A program made the translations under genes and the position numbers. The notes beneath the pieces were generated by a model. The model did no database searches and was not told where the DNA came from. It saw only the letters and a list, made by a program, of their open reading frames with translations. Source: Vandiemenella viatica (Eukaryota > Arthropoda > Insecta > Orthoptera > Morabidae). Taken from it: DNA of 64,000 nt. The stretch covers positions 278,133,930-278,197,929 of the forward strand of contig JARYHS010008074.1 of assembly GCA_031002005.1 (NCBI GenBank), in the 5' to 3' direction. Shown one piece after another: positions 56,581-64,000 of this stretch; within the stretch, counting starts at the first letter, position 1; each line of letters begins with the position of its first letter.

Positions 56581-56790
56581 ACTCGACGAGACAAATCAAA
56601 ATTGAAGAATAAAATTTTCTGATATCTCACTTAGTTCTCGAGACACCCTATGTCAAAAGTGAGGTGGTTAGTTCGAAATGTAACTCGATGAGACAAATAG
56701 AAAGTAAAGAATAAAATGTTTTGATGTCTCGTTTAGTTCTTGAGATATCTTATCTCCAAATTAAGATAGTTATATTGAAATGTGGCCTTG
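56581..56790 (+). repeat. tandem duplication, about 102 bp period
   Basis: ACTCGACGAGACAAATC, AAGAATAAAATTTTCTGAT and TTAGTTCTCGAGACA (from 56581) recur as ACTCGATGAGACAAATAG, AAGAATAAAATGTTTTGAT and TTAGTTCTTGAGATA (from 56683). The following blocks CCTTGACCAGAAAAAAAATC (56787) and CCTGGACCAGAATATAAACG (56892) also form a pair and recall the GCCTGGACCAGGAATAAA phrase of the Helitron-like family. Confidence 0.75.
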
Positions 56791-57129
56791 ACCAGAAAAA
56801 AAATCACCAAAGCTACAAGGAAGTAGGGACTACACACTGGACATACATAATAGGTTTTCCATTTTTTTAGCGGTTATGATTAGGTTGAAATACGACCTGG
56901 ACCAGAATATAAACGCTACCGAAAGCACAAGGAACTTGTTTTTGTCAGAATTGGAAATAAAAGCTGGATGCGCTGATATACATCTGTTCCTCACTTCACA
57001 GATATTTTCTCGGTAACAATGAACGTCACCGCCAGCTATACATGGCATTTTTTTTTTTTCATGCTTGCTAAATGGCTTCTAAGTGATTAATGAACATTTT
57101 TGCTACCCCAAACTCTGAGATAATAGTAA

Positions 57130-57275
57130 TTTTGCCACCTTCACAGCAATAATTTACCAAAAACGCTGAATGAATTTAAAGTTGAAATTCGTAGAGGGAA
57201 AAAATAAGCTGGTACAGGAAATGGAGAAAAATGGGTGAGTAGGAAAATCTCTCACCTCTTTTCAAGACGAATGGA
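57130..57275 (+). pseudogene. LINE family A 3' end fragment
   Basis: TTACCAAAAACGCTGAATG and AATTTAAAGTTGAAATTCG encode the KTLNEFKVEIRRG tail seen at 120-165, followed by a 3' UTR with GGTGAGTAGGAAAATC. Strongly 5'-truncated. Confidence 0.75.
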
Positions 57276-57279
57276 AACT

Positions 57280-58025
57280 GCACTGTTCACGGCCTAGGTG
57301 TTCAAAACTAATTTTTACACCTGTCGCTTACATTATAATTATTATTCGCGCATATAAAAAAAATGAAAACGGGAGGAAGCTTATGAGAATTTTTTTTAAT
57401 AAGTTAGGGTTCTATTCACAAGCAACAGAGAAGAAATCAACCTTTTTTAAAAAAAATTATGCCTGTATGATTGTCAGCACGTGTGGATGAAAGAGATACA
57501 CGTTAAGACTACTGATGGGATTTATGGATTTCATTGTACAGCCCGTGGTCCTGCGTGTAAAATATGGCATTTTTAATTTCAACGTGTCGTTGAGAAACTG
57601 AAAAGAAAAGACAATTTGAACGCAAATAGTACAGACACTGGTCGTTGGATTTGGATCGGATTTTGATTAAACACGGTTTCACTTTGATGTGGCGTTCAAA
57701 AGACGAGAAATTTGCCAAATTAGTAGTTTAGGATAATCTTCTTACAGATTTGAGGTAAGAAAATTCATATCCCTTAGATCTAAGAGGCATACATGTTATG
57801 TCCGATTTTATGTGACATCATAAAGCGAGAAATTGGTAAGGCAATTTTTCGTTATACGCGATTCGGCAAACACTACTTGGCGGATTTTGATAGGGTTTCG
57901 ATTAATGTAGAACTCTTGGTTCCATAAGTAGAATAAAGTATTTTGATATGACATGAAATGCTAGCGAATTAATATAAACATTTTCTCTAATTATTATCAC
58001 TTTAAAGGTAAATAACTTCTCGGCG
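57280..58025. other. no recognisable feature
   Basis: AT-rich spacer between LINE-A copies; the minus-strand ORF at 57509-57718 is not recognised. Confidence 0.4.
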
Positions 58026-58144
58026 TAAAAATGTTTTAATTTAATTGCAATGGAGCTCACGCTCCGGTGGCAATTTCCTTACACACCCATCTACCCCCCA
58101 GCCCCTTTTCTGCTTACTTCTACATTTGCCCTCTACAAATTTAA

Positions 58145-59119
58145 CCCGGGATCACTCGCGCCTATTGTTTTCGCGCGATAACTCCCGTGTTAGATTTTTT
58201 CTAACAAAGGATTTTTTTTGCGTTTTTGGCTGTAGGTTCCATACAGAGATACAATTAGCAAAGTAAATTATTTCTTTATTATTACCAACACATTATAACT
58301 ACATGTAAACACTAAATGAAACATACATCTTGTTTTAGTTTTGAATTCGAAATTTTTGCTTCTCCTTTTACACGTGGAAGCTGTGTCACAATATTCTGAC
58401 GAGCTATTTTTGATGGAGGGGCTTTTTGCTTGAACCATTTTGTTTTCCCATCCCTACCTAGATACATATCACGATTTGCAGAAGTCAGGGCTACAGCAGA
58501 CGCAGTTTCCGTATCGCTGCCAGACTGATCTGTTGCTATGTCTATCTCTTCATGTTCAGACTGTGCATCGGTATCTGAAGACAAGCCTTCAATGTGGATA
58601 TATTCGTCCATCGGTTTCCCCTAGCCACATCAATATCTTTTCCTGTAAAATTTTATATATTTTCACATCTGACATAATATGTGATGTACTTGGCGTACAG
58701 AACTGCTTCATTCAATATATAAAAAACCCAATAAGTATATTTACTTTTTTTTATAAACACACGTAATACGTGCAGAATACGTCCAGGAGAAGAAATTAAC
58801 CTAATCGCACGTCACTAGCACACAGAACCAGACTAAAAGAGAAGCAAGATGGTGTTTCACAGAGTGTTCACGAGTGCACAAGGCATTATTATGCGAGAAC
58901 TCCCGTGTGAGAAATAATCCAACAATGCACACCGCTTCAAACAAAGCCGCTACTAGCAGGCTTTACTTGTAATTGGAGCGACGAAAGACACGTGGAATGA
59001 AGGTAGAGATATCAAAGAAAGCATTGCTAGATCAACACTTCAATATCTTTGAAATATATTGCAATATTTCAGTAAAATCAAGAATGTTAGATTTTTTCTC
59101 ACGCGCGAGCGATCCCGGG
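58145..59119 (-). mobile_element. piggyBac-type transposon, internally deleted, inserted in LINE
   Basis: TTAA target copies lie at 58141-58144 and 59120-59123. The ends CCCGGGATCACTCGCGC and, in complement, CCCGGGATCGCTCGCGC are 17-bp inverted repeats with one mismatch. Subterminal copies of ACTCCCGTG with TTAGATTTTTTCT-like context occur near both ends (58182, 58899, 59088). It keeps only the first 99 codons of a transposase, so it is non-autonomous. Confidence 0.95.
58312..58611 (-). pseudogene. N-terminal fragment of a piggyBac transposase
   Basis: The product starts MDEYIHIEGLSSDTDAQSE, an acidic leader of about 50 residues, followed by YLGRDGKTKWFKQ, PPSKIARQNIVTQLPRVKGE and a short basic end. 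The acidic leader and then a D/G-K-T-K-W block with PP..R..NI is the usual start of PGBD4-like piggyBac transposases, which are about 550-600 residues long. The catalytic DDD core and C-terminal Cys-rich domain are absent. ATG at 58611 is a natural start. Confidence 0.85.
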
Positions 59120-59123
59120 TTAA

Positions 59124-59692
59124 ACTTTAAATTCTTTCAACGTTTTTGGTAAAATATTCATCATTTTTCTTGGTAAATTATTCCAATCCAAGACACCCTT
59201 CCCTAAAAAAGAAAATCTTCCAACATCCTTGTGCCTGAAATCGGTTACCTGCTTGTGGTCATGGTCATTCTTTCCCTTCCATGCATAAATTTTAATTTTT
59301 ACACCAATATCTTTCCCTGCCTCACCGCCAATATACGCCTTGTAAACTCCCATGACCCTCTTCACCATCCTCCTGTCTTCTAATGAATTACATTCCAGCT
59401 CTTTTATCATATCTGCAGCCCTTTTTTGCACCCTCTCCAACTTCTGTATTTGATATTCAAAATGTAGGTCCCATACTACACTAGCATATTCAAGCAATGG
59501 TCTGGCCACAGTTTTGTAACCCAATTCCTTTAATTCTCTCGTACATCCCCTCATCACTCTCCCCAACAAGTGCAGAATTTTGAAACCTTTTCCTACCACC
59601 TGTCCAATGTGTCCCGCCCAGTTAAGCTTGTTATCAAATGTAATGCCAAGATATTTACATTTCGAGTCTTCAACAAGCAATTCTTTCCCCAC
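59124..59692 (-). pseudogene. LINE family A reverse transcriptase, C-terminal part
   Basis: An uninterrupted frame of about 190 codons: KCKYLGITFDNKLNWAGHIG, ARPLLEYASVVWD, QIQKLERVQKRAADMI, then RHKDVGRFSFLGKGVLDWNN and LPKTLKEFKV, where the TTAA of the piggyBac insertion supplies a stop. KYLGI.D..L.W..HI and LEYAS.VW.P....I..LE..Q..A are standard post-RT motifs of Jockey/CR1-group LINEs. The endonuclease and RT core are missing by 5' truncation near 59700. It is the best-preserved family member here. Confidence 0.9.
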
Positions 59693-59813
59693 CTTATATT
59701 AATAATCGAGCAGCATCGTATTATTCGGAGAAATTAAGGAGCTTGCTGTGGAGACCCTTCATGCAAAAAGAATTTGCGTTCAGTGAGCGACAGGAAGCGT
59801 GCATCGTGTAGCC

Positions 59814-60323
59814 CAGTGGTTCCCTATGGAGGCGGTATCATCCACCGGTGGGCGTTGGTAAGATCATAGGGGACGTTTCAGGTTGCGTTGAGAACCAACC
59901 ACCACCATCTGCTTTCCATTATTATATCCGGTTTAAGGACAGCACAAAGAAATTGATGATTGCATTTTCATGATCTCATGTAGCCAAAAGAGGATTCGAC
60001 GAAGTCAAAAACTTATTAGCTAAGAAAAGAAACAGATTGTCATTAATCGAAAAATTAGTGTCATTACACCGAACTGAGCTCTCTAATCAACAATATTTTT
60101 TCATAATATATGATTGTTTATTAAACTGTGAACAATATACCAATATTGTTAATATGTTTTGAAACAGTAATTTTAGAAATCTGCCCTTTTTCTGTATTTG
60201 ATATTGTCCATTTCAAGTAAGAGCGGCTGTTTCAAAAAGTGGGCTTTTTTCCAAGAACGGGGCTGTGAGTAATTTTTTTTTTTCGAAAAGGGGGCGGTGG
60301 GCCAAAAAAGGATGGAACCCATG
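59814..60323 (+). mobile_element. hAT remnant (ZBED/DUF4371-like type)
   Basis: The left end CAGTGGTTCCCTATGGAGG and the right-end region GGGGGCGGTGGGCC, AAAAAAGGATGGAACCC match the terminal style of this hAT group (CAGTGGTTCCC...). Between them a frame reads SHVAKRGFDEVKNLLAKKRN, like the C-terminal dimerisation region. Flanks GTGTAGCC and ATGTAGCT may be a decayed 8-bp duplication. Confidence 0.65.
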
Positions 60324-60324
60324 A

Positions 60325-60750
60325 TGTAGCTCTTGACGATGTTAGTTTAAGAGAGGGATCTGTAGAATAAAAATCCACACGAACGAAGTTGCGGGCCACA
60401 GCTAGTTTAGAAAAAAAAAAATACGAAATTGTAGAGAGCTGTCAATAATGCAACGCGGCGATTAAAATATGATGACAAATAGGCGACCTTAGTGACCAAC
60501 ACTTATTCCCCAGTCTTCCTTTTATGGCTATGAATTTTTCACTTTAGCAACTTTTTTTTAACATACTTCCCAATATTCCTGTCAATACCATATTTTCAAA
60601 GACTGAATACTTCCATCGACATTGCACATGCTCATTTCAAACAACGCGATGGCGTCCGATTCGTTCTGGGCGACCGATAGCAGTCGGTAGAAGTAGTGTG
60701 GCTGCTTTCCTGCCATAATCCTCATAGTCGGCCTACCAATAAATTGTAAA
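60325..60750. other. no recognisable feature
   Basis: No supported ORF or repeat. Confidence 0.45.
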
Positions 60751-60756
60751 CTAGCA

Positions 60757-60945
60757 AGGGGAAGCCACCAGTTGTAAAATTCAGATTCAATTCATACTGT
60801 GTGTAATAAAAGCTCATAGTCAGAGGTGTAATGTGGCAAAGCAGTAACATGCGCTTCTTCGCCGTTGTCCAGAAAATCGGCATTGAAATAGTCCTTTGCT
60901 CTTAACAATATGAATCGAATCTGAATTTTTCAATTGGCGGCCTTC
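60757..60945. mobile_element. small MITE with about 35-bp inverted ends
   Basis: GAAGCCACCAGTTGTAAAAT then TCAGATTCAATTCATA on the left pairs with TATGAATCGAATCTGAATTT then TTCAATTGGCGGCC on the right. The interior (TAATAAAAGCTCATAGTC, CTTCGCCGTTGTCC) resembles a repeat I associate with insect genomes. Confidence 0.75.
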
Positions 60946-61109
60946 GATTGTAACTGTAGGAACAAAGAAAAATTAATGGTTATTTAAATTTGATGTATGC
61001 TTGCATTACTAACATCATCTGTGTAATTGGTATACCAATAACTTCCGAACCAAGTATTGGAACAAAGTAAACGCTAATGTTAGTAAGACTCGCTGATCTC
61101 TACGATTAA

Positions 61110-61345
61110 GAAAAAAAATTCTGCTTACGGATTTACTCCTCGTCGGCGTCGAGGTAATAGAGACGGGATAGGACTTGCAACAAGGAACGGGAAGGAATTC
61201 GGCCATTGCATTTTGAAGGAAACATCTCGGCATTCGACTGGGAAAATAATGGAAAACCAATATCTGGATGGTCAGGCGCGGATTCGAACCCATGTCGTCC
61301 GGAATGCGAGGCCAGAGCGTAACCGCTCATGCATTATCCAGAGCA
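61110..61345 (-). mobile_element. SINE family A copy
   Basis: Minus strand: TTACGGATTTACTCCTCGTC, AATAGAGACGGGATAGG, GAAGGAATTCGGCCATTGC, B-box complement (GGATTCGAACC) and head complement AGAGCGTAACCGCTCATG. Diverged in the middle (GGGAAAATAATGG). Confidence 0.85.
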
Positions 61346-61420
61346 AGCAACTAAATCACAATACGCGCCAAAACGTTTCACGTTTGGGATTGCCATTTTA
61401 CATGTTTCTAAGGATCACGG

Positions 61421-62115
61421 TGTTAGGTTCTTCTGTGTTTTATTTAATATTGTAATTCATTAAATAATCCACCAGAAGGTTATGTTGAAGATTTTTGTGT
61501 TTATTTTCCAAAACAACGTCAGCGATATTCACATGCAAAGATACAATATCCAGAGATACTACTGACGCAGTTCCAAAGTGAATCTGTATCAACTAACTGT
61601 AAACTAACTATTAACTAAACTCTGTCCTTCTGCCGATTTCTTTATATAGGCTCTGCTCTATCGAAATTTCTGGAATTCTTCAAAAGCGTCCGCCAGATAT
61701 TTCTCGAACATTGACAATTACTCAAACAATTAAACATATTAAAAACAATCAGAATTAGTAGGTACTTAATCATTTAATATCATTACAAAACAGTCAGAAA
61801 TGGAAATTAAAGATACTTAAACACAGAATTATTTACAGAATCATTTTAAACTGTCGAAAAATGTCCCGTAGACATGGTAACTTGCATTAATACTTGGAAT
61901 TACACACATTTAAGCAATTCTCTTGCATTATTCTGTTCTTAAACATATTAAATGGCCTTTAAATAATTTCTTTTCATAAAATAAAGTCTACATACACTGA
62001 TTTACAAGAAATTGTGAAACAAACATACCAGATCATATTCAAGCAAACTTTCGCTCACTACAAATACTTCATTAAATACAATTCTACTTAAAGTTCAGGT
62101 ATGAGGGCTGTTACA
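61421..62115 (-). mobile_element. solo LTR of the 40-kb retrotransposon family
   Basis: It starts TGTTAGGTTCTTCTGTG and ends GAGGGCTGTTACA, with the same internal blocks as the 40383-41103 LTR (TTTATATAGG, ATATTTCTCGA, AATTCTCTTGCATTATTC, TTCAGGTATGAGGG). An exact 4-bp duplication ACGG lies at 61417-61420 and 62116-62119. No internal region remains, so it formed by LTR-LTR recombination. It is clearly more diverged than the full element's LTRs are from each other. Orientation is assigned by alignment. Confidence 0.93.
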
Positions 62116-62258
62116 ACGGGAAATACTGAATAATTATGGTGATGGATTTTAGTAGTCGTTCAAAATCATCTAATTTGATCAACTTCCAAATTAAGGAGAG
62201 GAACGAAGTAAATGTTAGCACATTACTTAAAGATAGTAACCTCCATCTATATCTATAA

Positions 62259-62601
62259 GGGAGCATTCATAAACTAAATAGCTCCATACTGGCCTTCTGT
62301 GAACCCCCCCCCCCTCCCCGCATGTATCCTGGCGTGGCTTTTGCCTCTACACGCCCCCCCCCTCCCCCCGCGTGGCATGTATCTTTTTTCCTATTGAATG
62401 ACATTTTGTACTGTTTTCTCTTGTCAGACATACAGAAATAATTAAATGACGGAAATAAGTATTGTGTGCTCTGTACCTTATTTTAACTGTGACAAATAAT
62501 ATAAATGAAAAACTACCCCTGTCCCACCTAGCCCAGTGTAGCTTTCTACTCAACCCATCCCCCCCTCCCTAGACCGAGCCACGTAGTTTATGGACGATCC
62601 A
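62259..62601. mobile_element. MITE with C-rich interior
   Basis: GGGAGCATTCATAAACTAAA and, in complement, GGATCGTCCATAAACTACG are imperfect inverted ends of about 24 bp, flanked by TAA on both sides (62256-62258, 62602-62604). Long C runs (62306-62317, 62356-62372) sit inside. Elements with a CATAAA(CT)TACGT end are common in insects. Confidence 0.65.
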
Positions 62602-62609
62602 TAACGAAA

Positions 62610-64000
62610 ATCTGAGGCATATGTAAAGATAGAAAGGATAGAAAACGATTTCACGTTTTTTGGTAGATAAGGACTAAATTCTCGTCCGCGGAAATTCGTA
62701 AATTTTAGGTTTTGCTTATAATTTGAGTATAAACCGTGGTCAAAATTTCAGCTTTTAACGACTATTGGATGTACTTCATAGGTTTGGTGATCATCAGTGA
62801 TTGAATGACAAAATCGATAAAATTCGCATATCAATTACTTCCAAACTAAAAACAGGAACGAAACTTTCCCCCCCCCCTGAGCTTCCTGTTATCCATGAAT
62901 GAAAATTGAGATACCGCTCATCCAGATCGAGGTACAAAAAGGATCCTAATTGAGGTACGCCGTTGACTTGATATGTGTGACTTTCGAACTGATTTGCTGA
63001 TTATAAGCCATTTCAACCGTTAACGCTGTATGGCTATTCTTTTTCAGACTCATAAAAGGACTGTGTAGGCTGTATTTCACTGCTATGTTTTGTTTACTAG
63101 TTTCAGTTCAGGATATTTCTAAATTTTGTGATAAAAACTGAAAATTTTTAGTTTGTTAATTTGCACTTTGCTTCATTTTCAATTGGTGACATAGAATGTT
63201 GGCCTGAGTATATTTTGCCCTTGGTTTTATTCCACTGCTGTAAAAGCTTCAAGTATATTTTTATAAATTATTGTAATGATAATTTTCACTTTTGGATTTA
63301 TGGTAACTGTTAATGCATCCGAAGGTAAGCGGTACTCCGGATTTCCTGTCGAGACCACGGCCAACTAAAGATACAGGCCTGGGTGCACTCACGGTTAGTT
63401 GGCCGTGTGTCGAGACCTTGTGACGATCATGTTTATTTGCGAAGGACGGCTCGCTGTGTCCTTGGCTGTGCTACCATAATCGTCTATGAAGCCTGGCGTA
63501 TTGTTATGAAGTAATTCTTTTATACTAATTCGCGAGTCCTATCGCGGTGATTGCAGTTTGGAAATAATGTTTTCTTCAAAAGAGGAAAAGACCCCAGCAC
63601 TTTTTAATCAGTCGTAGACCAACATCTGGTACATTCTAACTGGCCAGTAATCCGTTCAATATGAAAAGAGTGAACTCAATTTGCATTTTTTATTCTTTAT
63701 GGACAACTGTAAATGTATTAAGCTCATGATTCTTATTGAACATTAACGATTTTCAACATAAATAGGCCTGCACTTCTGATCCACGGAGTTTCTTCGGTTT
63801 CAACCTAATTCGAACGATTTGAACTTACTGTAATGTTAAAAGTTAACTTAATCTACAACCTGAAGGTTAGCAGGAGATTTACTGATCGTGAATCACTATG
63901 CCAGAGCTAGGACGGCCTCTGTTCTACAGTCAAAGTGGAATTAATCACGGAGAATTTGCGGCGTAAATCATATACACGACCTGAGAAAATATCTATAGTA
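62610..64000. other. no gene; repeat-bounded hairpin at 63347-63417
   Basis: CACGGCCAACTAA (63356-63368) and TTAGTTGGCCGTG (63395-63407) are a perfect 13-bp inverted repeat. The 10-bp direct repeat TGTCGAGACC flanks it (63347-63356, 63408-63417). A run of C lies at 62867-62876. Otherwise AT-rich without supported features. Confidence 0.5.

Larger units (their letters stand above)
58026..59700 (-). mobile_element. LINE family A copy, 5'-truncated and split by a piggyBac derivative
   Basis: The 3' UTR complement (58026-58137, GCAATGGAGCTCACGCTCC) and coding end (59124-59692) flank a 975-bp insertion at TTAA. Removing the insertion rejoins ACAAAT-TTAA-ACTTTAAATT, matching the same place in the copy at 1-165 except for one base (TTCA there, TTAA here). 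Confidence 0.9.

Overview
The window looks like intergenic nuclear DNA of an arthropod, most likely an insect with a large, repeat-rich genome. The evidence is an RTE-clade LINE with a CFDP2-like endonuclease, a tRNA-derived SINE family in nine places, hAT and piggyBac DNA transposons, Helitron-type termini and an LTR retrotransposon. The SINE body resembles families I associate with polyneopterans (cockroach, termite, stick insect, grasshopper), but that placement is inference. I see no rRNA, no functional tRNA, no CRISPR, no bacterial operon and no confident host protein-coding gene. Two small exon-like pieces (29539-29598 and 30676-30777) and a CpG-rich island at 18290-18450 are the only candidates for host gene parts.

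Layout. 0-3.7 kb: the 3' tail of a LINE (family A), then a head-to-tail pair of Helitron-like units. 5.4-6.0 kb: an 80-bp minisatellite abutting a LINE-A fragment. 8.4-11.2 kb: a degenerate GCGGGAT-bearing element, then a long inverted-repeat element holding a SINE. 11.2-14.7 kb: a nearly full-length RTE LINE on the minus strand, broken by frameshifts. 14.9-15.8 kb: a foldback element with a tRNA-like sequence in both arms. 19.4-22.8 kb: SINEs and Helitron-like repeats. 25-30.6 kb: tandem repeats, SINE-B copies, LINE remnants and the two exon candidates. 30.9-34.0 kb: a hAT transposon inside another hAT, each with an identified 8-bp target duplication. 35.0-38.2 kb: an element with inverted repeats of about 750 bp around a decayed ORF that I read as a FEN/PIN-nuclease-like protein with a Cys-rich tail. 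40.4-45.5 kb: a young LTR retrotransposon with gag but no recognisable reverse transcriptase, inserted into a SINE. 45.8-50 kb: a second Helitron-like array in opposite orientation to the first. 50.8-51.5 kb: a SINE split by a hAT MITE. 54.4 kb: a hairpin MITE. 58.0-59.7 kb: a LINE-A copy split by a piggyBac derivative at TTAA. 59.8-62.6 kb: a hAT remnant, two MITEs, a SINE and a solo LTR of the same family as the 40-kb element.

How it fits together. The elements form a readable insertion history through target duplications: LTR into SINE (AATG), hAT MITE into SINE (CCCGGCAT-like), hAT into hAT (TACCTACT inside an element flanked by CTAAAGTG), SINE into a Helitron-like tandem unit, piggyBac into LINE (TTAA) and a solo LTR (ACGG). 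Almost every ORF is a fragment of a mobile element. The two LTRs differ more by single-base indels in short runs than by substitutions, so some apparent frameshifts may be assembly errors.
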